64,000 bases of DNA from Erinaceus europaeus. Taxonomy: Eukaryota; Chordata; Mammalia; Eulipotyphla; Erinaceidae. Made by a program: the position numbers and the translations under genes. Positions within the stretch are counted from its first letter, which is position 1; the number at the start of each line of letters is the position of its first letter. The stretch is taken from positions 34,278,361-34,342,360 of the forward strand of contig NC_080171.1 in the NCBI RefSeq assembly GCF_950295315.1, written 5' to 3'. Positions 42,051-55,042 of the stretch are shown in pieces. Below the pieces are notes generated by a model. That model made no database searches. It saw only the letters and a list, made by a program, of their open reading frames with translations, and was not told where the DNA came from.

Positions 42051-44470
42051 GGTTTGAGGAATCCCCTAATTTTCACAGGGCCTGGACCAATTTATATTTC
42101 TACCAAGAGTAACAGAGATCATCTTATTTTTAAAAAGTACATCCTCAGAGCTGAGCAGTGCTCTGGTGATTCTCTGTGTGTGTCTCTACATCTCTCTCAA
42201 AAATAAAATTAAAAAAAAAAGTACATCCTCACCAGTAATTGATACTTGGTCCTTTTTAATTCATGACATTCTCACAAGTGTGAGATGTAGCTTATTCTTG
42301 TCTTGATTTATATTTCTCTGATAATCGGTGACTTTGAACATTTTTTCATATGCCTGTGAGCTATGTGAATCTTTTCTTTGTTGAAGAATCTGTTCAAATC
42401 CTTTATCTGTTGTTTGATTTTGTTGTTGTTGCTGCTGCATTTTGTGAACTTTTTGTACTTTTTGGTTGTTAACTTTTTTCTGATATATGGCATATAAAAA
42501 TATTTTTCCATTCCCATAGGATGACTTTTTGATTTGATGATGATTCCATTTGTTGTGCAAAGACTTTTCAATTTGATATCATCCCACTGACATCAAATTA
42601 TTTTTGCTTTAGTTTTTCTTTCTATTGAACTTGAATCTCCAAAGACATTTCCAAAGCAGATACTGAATTGTAGAGTGTTTTACCAATGATTCTTCTGTGT
42701 ATTTTGAAATGTATGGTCTAACATCTAAGTCTGAACCATTTTGAGTTGACTTTTGATACCACATCATTCTATCTGACATCTTTGTTTTATGTTTTTGGTA
42801 AATGTTATCTTCTCTGGTGTCTACCTTAAAGTATGACCTTACTATCCTTGAAAATGTTTTTGTGTATATGAATGTTTTCTTTTATAAAAATACAAAATAC
42901 TAAGTCAGAAAAACAAAGACAAGTATGGGATGATCCCACTCATAAACAGAAGTTGAGAAAGAAGAACAGAAAGGGAAATTTAAGGCAGGATTTGACTGAA
43001 TTAGGAGTAGAGCACCAAAGTAAAAATCTCTGGGTTGAGGGTGAGGGTGGAAGTTTAGCTTCACTGGGAGAGATGGACGGGGGAGGATGGGATGGGACAC
43101 AGCCTTTTGGTTATGGGAATGGTATTTATGTACACTCCTTTTAATTTGTCGTCATATAAATCACCATTTAATTAATATGATAAATGGGAAAAATTGATTG
43201 AATGTCTCAAACTTTTAAATGCACAGACCATAGGCTGAGTCTTTGATGTGTTGATGCTCTTAAAAGCTTAGACCAGGGAGAACAGAAGCATCCAGTAGCA
43301 CAGCTATATAAAAATAATGTCAAAGGACATAAATTATGGTGATGTTGTGTATGATACTGCAAATACTACTAAAGGGATTTTTCAAAGCTAACCCAATTGC
43401 CAAATAATGTGATTATAGCAATAATTATCTATTGTCTTCTTAAAACTTAAGACAGCAGGAACCTCCCACTTCCTCTATAGAACCTATATTTCCCCCAGTC
43501 CTGGAACCTCTAGGGTGGAGCTCACTTTCCTGCATGCTTCTCTCAGTTCATATCAAATGACACTGCATCTGCCAATTTCAACCTAATCAATGCAATGAGT
43601 ACCACCTCAGCATTCTTCACTTCAGACTGTGTCCAGAGACATCAGACATGGAATGTCAACCCTTCGGCCTCATTACTCGGGTGAGACCTTTCCTTTCATA
43701 GAATTCTCTAATTCCATTTCAGGTGGCTCACTTCCTAATAAAGTCCCAAAACCTAGATATAGATCAGGTCCCATGAGATAGAGCATATGTTTACATGTAT
43801 CCATAAATTAGGGCAAAATATATACCTGAAAGCAAAACTACACAATAGTCTGCAGTGAGTCAGTATGAAGTTCATAATGAAATAGTGTCTACTTAGACTT
43901 AGCTACCCTCCTCACCTACTTCCTATTACACTTCCCTTACTCCAAAGCTAACATTATCAAAGCAAGGACTACAGAAGCTCAATAAGGGCAAGAGACTGGC
44001 ATACTTTAACGATGACTCTTTAGTCACTATCAGGCCACCCCATCAGCTGGGGCCCTATTCCAGGGAGTCCTGAGATTCCCAAACAGACATGATAGGCCTA
44101 GACCTCAAATAAATCCCTCTCTCCATTGTTACCGGTCATCTTTATCAGGAACAACACAGTAGACCCCTTTGTCGGCCCCCATAGGACCTTGCCCTCAACA
44201 TGGATCAACAATGGTAGAGAATGTTACATCCTCTGAAGGGAGGATGGACAGTATACTCTATGGAAGAAGATGCATCCTGAAATTGGGGCAGCTTGGAACG
44301 TTACTACTCATGACCACAGAATGTGAGCTCAGATCTATAAGGATGCAGAGATCACATAGGCTCCTAAGATGAATATGGGCCCCATATTCAGATCAAAATC
44401 AAATCAATGGGGTCTATAGTCAACAACATTTATATACATTTACCGTATTTGGGAGTTACTCTCTTCCCTG
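42051..44470 (+). mobile_element. Probable 5'-inverted L1 (twin-primed)
   Basis: ORF2 C-terminal sequence in minus orientation (42051-42870, 'tctgataatcggtgactttg', 'gtgcaaagacttttcaattt') joins at about 42890 to the ORF2 end in plus orientation ('gtatgggatgatcccactca'), followed by a 1.4-kb 3' UTR ending near 44470. That arrangement is the usual result of L1 twin priming. A short SINE (42148-42215) interrupts the inverted arm. Confidence 0.6.
42132..42231 (+). repeat. 5'-truncated S3 SINE with perfect 16-bp duplication
   Basis: AAAAAGTACATCCTCA at 42132-42147 and 42216-42231. The 68-bp insert is only the 3' end of S3 ('gagctgagcagtgctctggt', CT-rich stretch, A-rich tail). It shows that S3 has its own 3' end and is retroposed. 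Confidence 0.93.
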
Positions 44471-44474
44471 ACCC

Positions 44475-44895
44475 AGCTTTTAATAGGTGAGTAATATTTC
44501 ACAACTTTCTTAGCCACTCATCTGTCATTGGGCTTCTGGTTTGCTTACAAATTTGAATTATTATGAATTAAGCTGCTATGAACAAAGGTACATAGAGATC
44601 TCTTCAGATAGGTGTTTTTATTTCCTTTAAAGAAATCCCCAAAAGAAAGTTTGCTATATCATAGGGTAGATCCATTTCTAGTGTTCTGAGAAATCTCCAT
44701 ATTTTCCACAAGAGTTGAACCAATTTTCATTCTTACCTTCAGTGTAGAAAGGGTTCACCTCCCCCTGCCACACACACACGCTTGCCAGTACTTGCTATGC
44801 CTACTTTTCTAATTTATGATATTCTCACATTTGTAAAATGGTATCAAATTGTTGACTTTATTTGCATTTCTCTGATAATCAGTAACTTTGAGTAC

Positions 44896-44926
<31 letters not shown>

Positions 44927-45060
44927 TGTTTGCTGGCTCTCCAGTTCTCTTCTTTGGTGAAGATTCTATCCATGCCCTTTCCCAATTGTTATGAGATTGT
45001 TTATTTTTTGGTGCTAAGTTTAGAGAACTCATTATATATTTCAGTGGTGGTGGATGACCT
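44475..45060 (-). mobile_element. L1 ORF2 C-terminal fragment
   Basis: Minus-strand text ('agctgctatgaacaaaggta', 'agatccatttctagtgttct', 'tgcatttctctgataatcag') with a 28-base T run at 44897-44924. Confidence 0.72.
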
Positions 45061-45349
45061 ATGTAAGTGGGTAGAGTGTTTTTTAAAAAAAACTAAGAAA
45101 ATTTACATATGTACAAATAACTGTATTTACTGTTGACTGAAAACCATTACTCTCCCCAATTAAAAAAGATTTGAAGTGCAAAACAAGACAAAAAACCACA
45201 ATAGTCATATAAATTCAACACCTTGAAGTGAGTTACAGGTATCTCGAAAAGATTGGGGAAAAATAAGTATTTTTCTGATTGGTCTACAGTACTGCATTCT
45301 TCCTCATTAAAAAGCTCTGCGATTACACTGGGTCCATCAGATAACCATA

Positions 45350-45654
45350 GATAATCTCGCTTTTTAAATTTTTTATATTTATTTATTCCCTTTTGTTGTC
45401 CTTGTTTTTTATTATTGTAGTTACTATTGATGTCATCGTTGTTAGAGAGTACAGAGAGAAATGGACAGTGGAGGGGAAGAAAGAGAGGGGGAGAGAAAGA
45501 TACGGCAGACCTGTTTTACCGCTTGCGAAACGACTGCCTGCAGGTGGGGAGCTGGGGGCTCCAACCGGGATCCATATGCCCGTCTTTGCGCTTTGCGCCA
45601 CTTGCATTTAACCCGCTGCGCTACCGCCTGACTCCCGATAACCTCACTTTTTAA
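45350..45654 (-). repeat. S2-type SINE with 18-bp duplication
   Basis: GATAATCTCGCTTTTTAA (45350-45367) and GATAACCTCACTTTTTAA (45637-45654) flank a full-length minus-strand S2 that retains many CpGs (head 'gggagtcaggcggtagcgca'). Recent copy. Confidence 0.94.
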
Positions 45655-47040
45655 GATCAACTGAGTAGCAACCTTAATTTCACGTGCAATTTCAATTCTT
45701 TCTGTATAAGAGTTTTCCATAGAAGGACATGGAATTCATAGCTAATGGTGAGATTTTGCTCTCCTTTGCCGGGATAATTTATTAAGAACCACTGGGCTAG
45801 AGAAATCATTACATCTATCCATGCTAAAAATTGCTGATTCTGAGGTAGTTTTGTATAATAATTCTTATGTCTGAACAGTGGACTCATTATTTTCTCTTTT
45901 TTATATTAATTATTTTCCACTGGTTATACTTCACTACGAATACAATTGTTCCAGAGTCAGATTGTTCTACAAATGAAAACTACTTAGTCCCTTTTCTATA
46001 AAGAGTAGACTCAATAAGGATCTAGATACAAAGAATTTTCTTTGAGGTTTGTTCTGACATGGTTGTGAAATAACAAGAGGTTAGAAACTTGGAAGGTCTA
46101 TAATCAAAAGGTTTAGATCAAATACTCTGTCTCAGGTTTGTTCTGTGATTTTAGCTTATCTACCTTGGCAGTTTTTGAAGAGTTAGAGAAGTTTTCCTAG
46201 CATTAAGTAACTGTAAGCAAGAAGACCGCAAGAAGGCAAAGAATGTTACAAAAGGCTTCAATATCTATCCTCTGGGCTTAAAGTCAGTTATTGGTGAGAC
46301 AAGGCTTTCGGTCAAGTCTCCTATGAATTGTTGGCAGTTGCTATGGGAACTCCTCAGTTGTCTGCTTTCCTAGTTTCCTCCCTTTTCATCATTCAAATGT
46401 GAGCAGACAATTATCTGTCCAACAGTATCTCACATGCATACACTGAATCCCAGGGATGAGATAATTTTCACTTTTCTTTTCCTTCCTTAACTTATTTGCA
46501 TTTAAATCTGAATGACTTTCAACTTCCCTATCTAGTGGAAAACCGTTCTGTGGGTGGTATATCTATCTATAGTGAATTAAAGGTTGATTTCATTAAAAGT
46601 CATTATTATAACCCACTACTCTATGTGAATCTGTCAAAGCAGAGGCTAAAGTTTGGGTAAAGCCTCCCTATGGTTAAATTATTATTATTACTAATTTTAT
46701 TATTGTGACGATTATTATTATTTCTTTAGTTCCTTCTTATTATCTTTCTAGAGTTGTATTGTTCTTTGCAGCAATTTGCTCTGAATTTAAATGTTTTCAT
46801 TAAACATAGATTTAAGTAGGGGAAATACTTTAGGTATGAAGAAATAAATTTCTGATAATTGAACAGCAAGTCTTTTTCTATTGGAGTTTAAATGAAAATT
46901 TTTATTGATTTAATTTTCAGGATTTCACTGTAATTTTATTGACATGTACTAAAAGGAAATTTGCTAACTTTGAAAATTTTTTGAAATCATTATTTTATTT
47001 TCAACTGATAAGTATACTACTGGTCTCTTTCTTCTTTGTC
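45655..47040. other. Single-copy DNA, no gene seen
   Basis: AT-rich, with an ATT-repeat patch at 46679-46725. No domain or exon recognised. Confidence 0.4.
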
Positions 47041-47310
47041 TCTCTCTTCTTTCTTCTTCTCTCTCTTCTTTCTTCTTCTCTCTCTCTCTCTGTCTTTCTT
47101 TCTGCTACCACACTTATCACTGGGGTTCTGTGCCAGCACTACAAATTCACCACACCTGGCAGTTATTTTCCCTCCTCTTTTTCTTCACTTGATAGGACAT
47201 ATAAAAATTGATAGGGTAGAGGAAGATAGTAAAGAAGAGAAAGAGATGCCTGCAACCCTGCTTCACCACTCCTACAGGTGGGGACCAGGGAGATTAACTC
47301 TACTATTACA
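47041..47310 (-). repeat. Degraded SINE with CT-rich tract and tail module
   Basis: TCTCTTTC tract at 47041-47100, tail-module text ('cttatcactggggttctgtg'), then 'cctgcaaccctgcttcacca' and a lost head. Confidence 0.65.
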
Positions 47311-47569
47311 TACAAGGAGTATATACTGTTCATGTAATAGGATCTTAATGATAGCATAAAAATCATGTTGAAAATGACTACTTTTCATTATGTTAAAATC
47401 TATGATGATGCATATAGAATATGTATGTAACTTCTATAACAGTACAACAATATATCTGGAGTGTGAATTTATAAATGATTTATTTGATGGTTTATTTTTT
47501 AGCAGATATCTATTGCTTCCTGTGGTTTTTTTTTTCTGTTTAAAAATTGTTGTAGAGACCTTTATTTGT

Positions 47570-47712
47570 ATTATCATTATCATTAGTTATTTATTTACTT
47601 ATTTTATCACAGCACTGCTTGGCTCTGGTTTATGGTAGTTCTAGGGATTGAACCTTGGAACCTCAGACATAAAGGTCTTTTGCATAATCATTATGTTACC
47701 TCTCCAGCCCAT
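47570..47712 (-). repeat. S3-type SINE
   Basis: 'agcactgcttggctctggtt', 'agggattgaaccttggaacc' and the head 'ggctggagaggtaacataat' (minus strand). Confidence 0.82.
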
Positions 47713-47770
47713 CCAGAGGCCTTTCATGCAAGAGATGCCTGACAACATTTAATGATATATGGCACCTTTA

Positions 47771-48068
47771 AGAATGGTTTTACTTGGAAATCGAGCGGTA
47801 GCACAATGGGTTAAGCGTAGGTGGCGCAAAGCGCAAGGACCAGCATAAGGATCCCGGTTCGAGCTCTCAGCTCCCCACCTGCCAGGGGCTCGATTCACAG
47901 GCGGTGAGGCAGGTCTGCAGGTGTCTGTTTTTCTCTCCCCCTCTCTGTCTTCCCCTCCTCTCTCCATTTCTCTCTGTCCAATCCAACAACGGCAACATCA
48001 GTAACAACAACAATAATAACTACAAGGGCAATAAAAGGAAATAAATAAATAAAAGAATGGTTTTACTT
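47771..48068 (+). repeat. S2-type SINE with perfect 15-bp duplication
   Basis: AGAATGGTTTTACTT at 47771-47785 and 48054-48068. Full-length S2 on the + strand: head 'gagcggtagcacaatgggtt', B-box region 'cggttcgagctctcagctcc', ACAACAACAATAATAAC linker and AAATAAATAAATAAA tail. Useful reference copy. Confidence 0.95.
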
Positions 48069-48274
48069 AAAAAAATCTAGGTGTGGTGCGGTTTTAAGAT
48101 TTAGTGAAATTTGGGTAGCAAAATTTAGTGAAGGTATTTATTTACTTGTGAATAGTCATTTATTTACATGTGAATAAAGGTTGAGACACCTTAGTGAGCA
48201 GTGGGTATGCAAAGATATTTAAACAAATTAGAATAATACTGCTTAAACTTTAATAGACAGTACACACAAAATAC

Positions 48275-48375
48275 CTGGAGATTCTGTTTAAATGCTGATT
48301 ATGATTCACTAGGCTTGGGTCTGGAGTCTATATTTTCTAGTATACTATTGGGCTGTATATGCTTTGCACAGAAAG
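48275..48375 (+). mobile_element. Possible hAT-Charlie MITE fragment
   Basis: 'ggagattctgtttaaatgct', 'gattcactaggcttgggtct' resembles the internal part of old MER5/MER58-type elements. No terminal repeats seen. Confidence 0.45.
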
Positions 48376-48454
48376 GATAAGTGGGAGCTAGAGTAATTTA
48401 TCAGGTCTTATCCCAAGATATTTATGGGAGTCACATACTGAACTTTAGAAAGAA

Positions 48455-48715
48455 ATTTGAGATTGAGTGGTGGCTCACCTGGTAGAATGGATATAATACT
48501 ATGTAAGAAGACACAGGTTCAAGCCTCCAGTCCCCATTTGTGGGGAAACTTCATTGGAGTGGCAGGGTATTGTTGAAAGTATCTCTCCTCCTTTTTTCTA
48601 CCTGCAATCAAGAACATAAAGGAAAAAAGGAAAAAAAAAAAAGCCTACTGGGGATGTTGGAGTTGTGCAGGCAGTCAGACCCAGTGACAAATCTGGTGGC
48701 CAAATAATAGAAGAA
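48455..48715 (+). repeat. Degraded S1-type SINE with tail module
   Basis: 'gagtggtggctcacctggta', 'aggttcaagcctccagtccc', A-rich run 48638-48650, then 'gttgtgcaggcagtcagacc'-type tail. Confidence 0.68.
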
Positions 48716-48794
48716 AAGGAGAAGATTTCAGGATCCCACCTCAAATCCAGTGAATCTTAAATTCTGGAGATAAAACTTGAGGTTATGTATTATA

Positions 48795-48972
48795 TTTAAT
48801 TTTTAAATTTTATTTTATTTTAATGGGAGAGATACACAGAAAGAGTTATAGTGAGAAATACCAGAGTGCTGCTCAACTCTGTTTTACTGTGGTGCCGGGG
48901 ATTAACCTTGGGATCTCAATGTCTCAGTCATGAAAATCTTTTGAATAACCATTATGCTATCTTCCCAGCATC
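48795..48972 (-). repeat. S3-type SINE
   Basis: 'agagtgctgctcaactctgt', 'ggggattaaccttgggatct' and head 'gctgggaagatagcataatg' on the minus strand. Confidence 0.8.
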
Positions 48973-49334
48973 AGGGCTATGTGTTTTACAAACCATGCTA
49001 GTAATTTGAGTAAAGTTGTCCATGGTCAGGAGGTTCCTTTTCTGAGACACTCTTCGCTATCATTCATTCAAGTGGTTATTTTGACAAGAGTAGCAAAGGA
49101 AACTCCTAAAATGAGACCTATGTATCTAGCTTTCTGTAGGATTTTACTCCAGACTTTCATGGTTGACGTTTGGGTGGCAAACTTGTTCCTGCATACTAAG
49201 TGAGAAACCAGGTGATCTTGCCATCATACCTTTGCCTTCCACCTACCCCCCTTTACTCTATAATATCATCTAACTTTGTCAATGAGGTTACCTAGTAACA
49301 TATTCAACAAATCTATTATTGAGACAGACTCACC

Positions 49335-49668
49335 ATTTTTTTTTTTTTTTGCCTCCAGGGTTATCACTGGGGCTTGGTGCCTGCACTACAAATCCACTGC
49401 TCTTGGAGGCCATTTCCTTCCCATTTTAAGTACCCTTCTTGTTATTGTTGTTGTCATTGCTGTTGGATAGGACAGAGAGAAATCGAGAGAGGAGGGGAAG
49501 GAAGACAGATGGGAGAGAGAAAGACACCTGAAGGCCTACTTTACCTTGGCTTGTGAAGGAACCCTCCTGCAGGTGGGGACCTGGAGCTCAAACTGGGATT
49601 CTTTCTCCTGTCCATACGCTTCACACCATGTGCCCTTAACCTGCTGTGCTACCAACCGGCCCAACTCA
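49335..49668 (-). repeat. S2-type SINE, long form
   Basis: Left poly-T, tail module 'gcctccagggttatcactgg', GAGAGA body, CTGCAGGTGGGG core, head 'gggccggttggtagcacagc' (minus strand). ACTCAC-T-rich text on both sides is a probable short duplication. Confidence 0.85.
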
Positions 49669-51470
49669 CTTTTTTTTTTGTTTTGTCATTTCATTTTTCA
49701 CCTATTCCACTTCTTATATAAGAAAACCAGATAGTTGTTTCTGTAACTGTCTCTTTAGAGTGGACAGTTTAATTATATTTGCATAAGGTCCAGGTTAAAC
49801 ACTGATTATGAAATGTACTGAGCAAATACCCACATAGACTCACTAAGTAAGGTTTTTCATGGAAACTGAAAAATGTGTGATTTGCCAAGGAGGTCAATGT
49901 CCTTTGGGATGTCTGGTGCATGCAAAAAGTGATGTGTGACAGCATGGAACACATCAGTGTATCCTCCAGTGAGACCTGACCCAGCAACTAACATATGTCA
50001 ACTGTCACTCAGAACTGTGCTCATGCTACTGGCATCTACATATGCTTGCATTAGAGAGCAGTAAAACCCTGGCTTTTGAGTTTTAATAAGGCACACCTAA
50101 TTTCCACATAAAAATTGAAGGTTAACCATGCTAGCATGTGGTGGGTAATTTCCATCCTATATGCAAATTTGCATTCCACAGATACTGCTTTTCAACAGGT
50201 TTGGGAGAAGATCTTTGGTGTGTGGGGTAGTTAATGAGCAATTCTTTGATTAACAGATTAACTGTGACTTTGTAACAGGGGAAAACAGTGCCTCTTATTG
50301 GAATACATTCTGTCAGGTTTTATTTTCTGCTACTGAAGTTAGACCTTGTACTGCAAAGACCTTGTACTGCAAAGAGAAGAATGGCTTAGATTCCCCATGG
50401 TGATTCCTTGCTGTGGTGAATCAAGTCTTGGCTTTTCTTAGATGCTTTTTATACTTTAACCCCTATTATAATAACCTGCTGAACTGATGATGAGTTGTAT
50501 ACATACACAGAACCACTGTCCAGGAATGATTGCACTAGTAGTAATTCTACCTCTTAGCAAAAGAGGAGCATTTTCTCCATTTTCTCTTTCCTTCTTGACA
50601 TTCACTGCTTGGCTTTACTTATGTGGACCTTGCCGCAGGCATGAGTTGTTATTCACATCCTTGTTAAAGAACTATGAGCTTAGGACCAGAAAAAGGATAC
50701 TAGAAAGTACCATGTAGCCTCCCATTTGGAGTTCTTTCCAGCTGATTTTTCTCTTGACAGTAGCTACCCAGATCACACCATTTCCTGTTCAATGGGGACC
50801 ATTTACACATGGCTTCAGGTCTTTTAGCATTTCCTTTTTCTCAAACTTCTGCTACTCCTCTCCTTTTTCTTATTCTGGTCCTCCTTCTTATATTCTTTTC
50901 CCTTCTTTTCTGTTTGCAAATAGAAACTGGAACCTGTCTCTTTCAGGGTCAAATGCATAATGTAGTGACTTAGCTCCAGTTTGATTTCAGCCCTGCTCCC
51001 TAGGGGGATTTTGCGTTATTGTTGTGGCTCAACCTTGTAGCACCACAGGGTAATGGATCAATTCAGCCTGCAAAGCATCCTATGGCCTGTCGATAGGAAA
51101 TTCTAGCAATTACTGAAGTGGGAAGGCTGGGAAGCGGCTGAAAAACATTCCCTATTGATCACTGTAGAGTATGATGAACTTGTTTAAGAAAAATTGATCT
51201 AATGCATTGATTTTTTTTATCAGAGTATCTCATGAATGCAATTTAAGTTGAAATATTTCTTGCCTTGTAGAGTGCTTTCTTCATGAACAGAATTGAGGCA
51301 ATCCATCCAATGAGGGACAATGAGAGGAGTTTAATGCTTCTCATTCTTTGCTCACTCCATCATTAAGCAAATGTTTTTGTATTAAACTGGTTTGAAATCT
51401 CTCTCCTCCATGTTTTCAAATATCTCTTAAATGCTTCTTTGCCAGTTTTCCCTCCCAAGCCCCTCTTTTT
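49669..51470. other. Single-copy DNA with candidate conserved block
   Basis: 1.8 kb without visible repeats. The stretch 51000-51440 is high-complexity AT-core sequence (GGTAATGGATCAATTCAGCC, CTATTGATCACTG, TCAATTTAAG-like motifs), plausible as conserved non-coding DNA. No exon found. Confidence 0.35.
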
Positions 51471-54400
51471 TTTTAATTTTAATTTTTATAAAATGGGGAA
51501 AAAAAGAGAGGATTGAAACAGTTGGATAAGGACAAGAGACTGGCCCACTTAGTAATGGCCTGTTTGGTCAATATCACACCACCTGATCATCTGGGGTCCT
51601 AGTTAGGGAATCCTTGGGTTCCCATACACATATGATGGGCATAGACCTCTAAAGGGTCCCTCTCTCCACTACAACTGGTCACTTCCATAAGAACAGCGTC
51701 TTGTTTAAGGTTCTCCCAGGACCTTGGCTTTATCATAAAGCAATGACAGTAGGGCTAGCCCTGAAGAGAGGCTGGGGGTATCTTGCCCTGCCATTCAGAA
51801 AAAAAAAAAACTGGTCCTGAAATGAGTGCAGCTTACAATGTTCCTCAGATGTGACCGTGAGCTATAAGCTCAGACCAATAGGGCCAACAGGGACTTGGAG
51901 GTTACAGAGGCTTTGGTGCAAAATATATGGGCCCTGAAGCAGGCAGATGGAGGTAAATAGTTCATTTTAGCCACAGATTTTCTTTCTTATTTTCTTTTTC
52001 TTTTCTTTTTTCTTTTACAATAGTGAGAACTACTCCCTGTCCTAATTCAACTTTCTAGCCCTTCACTCTAATTTGACACCATTCTCTCAGACAGTATTCT
52101 TATCCAACCTCAGGCTAGCTACCAAACTCAAGCAAAACTACCATAGTTGTGTGCTCCCAGGAACATGCCTAAAATGGACTTCCTAGCTTTCTTCTACCCT
52201 AAAATCCCTAATCTCCTGCTCTAATCCTACTTTTTGGTTCTGATTCATTAACCATTTTGTCTCAACTTAGGTCATGCTACCTTTCAGACACCAAGTTACA
52301 GATACTACCATGACTCCATACCGACTTCTCTGCGCAGACAACCTCACTAATGTGTCTTGGACCCTTGCATCTCCGGAGCTCTGGTCTACTAGGGACAGAT
52401 AGAAACAGAGTGGGGGTATGGGTTGACCTGTCAATGGTCACACTCATTGGAGAAGCAGTTACAGAAGCCAGAACTCCTACCTTCTGCTCCCCATAAACAA
52501 CTTTGATCCATATACCCAGTGGGGGAGAAGTGATAGGATGAAGATAAGAGGGCTCTAAACTCCAGTTCCATCAGCACCCAGAGAGAGAGAGAAGGAAAAG
52601 GAAAGGGACATATATGGAGGCAGCTATGGTGTCATGAGTGGCTTAGAGGGGAAGAGAGGATTGAATCATAAAAAGAAGGGGCATCTATGTATAAATGTAG
52701 ACAGATAGTTGTAGAGAAGATGGTTGGCCCATGTCTACAACTTTAGGGGAGCAATGGTGGATTGCAGCGGGGAGAGTGAAGATTCAGCACTCTGTTGGTG
52801 GGAATAGTGTGGATTCAAACCCATGTTGACATGTAATTCTGTAATATAAAAATAAATAAATAAATAAATAAAATAAATAAAATAAAAATAAAATGGAAAC
52901 ACTGACAAGACCATAGGATACAAGGGGTACAATTTCACACAATGGGATACTCTGTATCCCATTCCCTCCCCTGATAGCTTTCCTATTCTTTAACCCTCTA
53001 GGAGCATGGACCAGGGTCATTATGGGGTACAGAAGGTGGAAGGTCTGACTTCTGTAATTGCTTCCCCAATGAACATGGATCCATACTCCCAGCCTGTCTC
53101 TCTTTTTCCCTAGTGGGTCAGGGCTCTGGAGAAGTGGGGCCCCAGGACACATTGGTGGGTTCATCTGCCCTGGGAAGTCCAGTTGACATCATGGTAGCAT
53201 CTGGAACCTAGTGGCTGAAATAGAGTTAAGATAGAAAGCAGAGCAAATTTTTGACTAATCATGAACCTAAAGGCTGGACTATTGCAGATGAATATTTGAA
53301 GTCTCCATTGTGGAAAAAGCTAGTAGGTCTATTTTAGGTATATTCCAAGGAGCCCATGACTCAACTAGGATTTGCCTGCAACTGACATCTAATATGCAGG
53401 TGACCTAAGTTTTTGTCTGGGGGAATGGTGTCATAGTTGGAAAAAGGACCAGAAAGCTGGATCAGGGAAGAGAGTAGCTCCCAAATATGGGAAAATTCTA
53501 TAAATATTGTTAATTGTAAACCCCATCAATTTGATCTGGAACACATAGTCAGCACAGGAGCCTATGTAACCTCTGCATCCCTGTACTTCTGAGCTCAAAT
53601 TCCATGGTCAAGGCTAGGGACATTCTAGGCTGTGCCAATTTCAGGACCCATCATCCTCAGGTGATAGGCAGAGTATGCTATCCAGCCTCCCTTCAGAGAA
53701 TGGAACATTCTCTACCATTGTTGACTCACATTGAGGGCCAGGCCCAGTAGGGACCCACAGAGGGGTCCATTATGTTGTTCCTGATGGAAATGACCACTGA
53801 CAGTGGTGAGAGGGATCTGTTAGAGGTCTAGGCCCATCATGTCTGTGTGGGCATCCCAGGATTCCCTGACTAGGGCCCCGGGTGATGGGGTGGCCTGGTA
53901 GTCACTAAAGAGTCATCATTAAAGTATGCCAGTCTCTTGTATTCAGCTTTTGTAGTCCCTACTTTGTCTGACAAGGTTAATTTTGGAGTGATTGAGGGAC
54001 ATGCAATAGGAGGTAGGTGAAGAGGGTATCTAGGTCTAAGTAGAAACTATTTGATTAGGTAATCTATGGTGTCTTTTTGGTCTTTCTACTTGCTTACTAC
54101 ATTTTTTGACTCACTGCAAACTACTGTGCACTTTTGCTTTAAGGTATAATTTTCCCCCAACTTATGGATACATGTACATATGTCCTATCTTATGGACTCT
54201 TTTTGGTTTGTTAAGGTTTGTTAGGAGGTGTACCAACTGAAATGAAATTAAGGAGTTCTATGAGCTAGGAAAGGTCTCACCAGAGTAATGAAGCTGGTGG
54301 GTTGACATTCCACAACTGATGTGTCTGGATGGAGACCGAAGTGAAGCATGCCGAGGTGGTACTGGTTTCATTGATTGGGTTAGGATCAGCAGATGCAGTA

Positions 54401-54543
54401 TCAGTTGGTATGAATTGGGAGATGCGTGCAGTAAAGTGAGCCTCACCATAGAGGTTTCAGGACTGGGAGAAATACGGACTTCATAGAGAAAGGGGAAGGT
54501 TCCTGATGTCTTAGGGTTTAAGAAAGCAATAAATAGTTACTTG
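51471..54543 (-). mobile_element. L1-C: L1 3' UTR with long form of the UTR
   Basis: The minus-strand L1 tail is seen as T-rich DNA at 51471-51487. It is separated by the L1-D insert from the rest of the 3' UTR (52897-54543). This is the longest 3' UTR copy in the window (about 1.65 kb), with a central stretch around 53290-54110 missing from L1-B but partly present at 43870-44460. Confidence 0.7.
51488..52896 (+). mobile_element. L1-D: L1 3' UTR inserted in L1-C, opposite strand
   Basis: ATAAAATGG at 51488-51496 and 52888-52896 is the probable duplication. The insert is 3' UTR only, ending in 'ctgtaatataaaaataaata' and an AAAT-rich tail (52848-52887). It is related to 4635-5085. Confidence 0.68.
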
Positions 54544-54547
54544 TGAG

Positions 54548-54718
54548 GACTGGGGCTCAAGCCTGGGTTCTCCACCTGCAGGGGGTCCACTTCACAAGCA
54601 GTGAAGCAGGTCTGTAGCATATGTATATCGTCTATCTTCCCCTTCCCTTTCAATTTATCTCTATTCTATCCAACTGAAAGAAAAGAAAAAAGGTCACCAA
54701 AAGCCAACTGGAAAAAAA
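54548..54718 (+). repeat. 5'-truncated SINE
   Basis: Begins within the B-box/core region ('ctcaagcctgggttctccac', CTGCAGGGGG), then 'gtgaagcaggtctgtagc', a CT-rich body and an A-rich end. Confidence 0.7.
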
Positions 54719-54954
54719 AGGTACTTCAGCCTGCCAAGACAAGACTTTTAGAGCTGAGTCTTTAATGACTTTGTCAAGATTCACAGAAAGTTTTATAATG
54801 GGTGCACCAGAAGAGAAATGCAAAGTGTCTATTGAAGAGTACATCCAGCAATCCTATTCCTAAGTATTTCCCACTTCATTATCTCAAGGACCTGTTTCCA
54901 GGGGTGAAATATTTATTATTGTCATCAAATAACTTCATGACGTTGGCCTGATGT

Positions 54955-54984
54955 TTTCAGATAGAGTGACAGAGACAGAGACAG

Positions 54985-55042
<58 letters not shown>

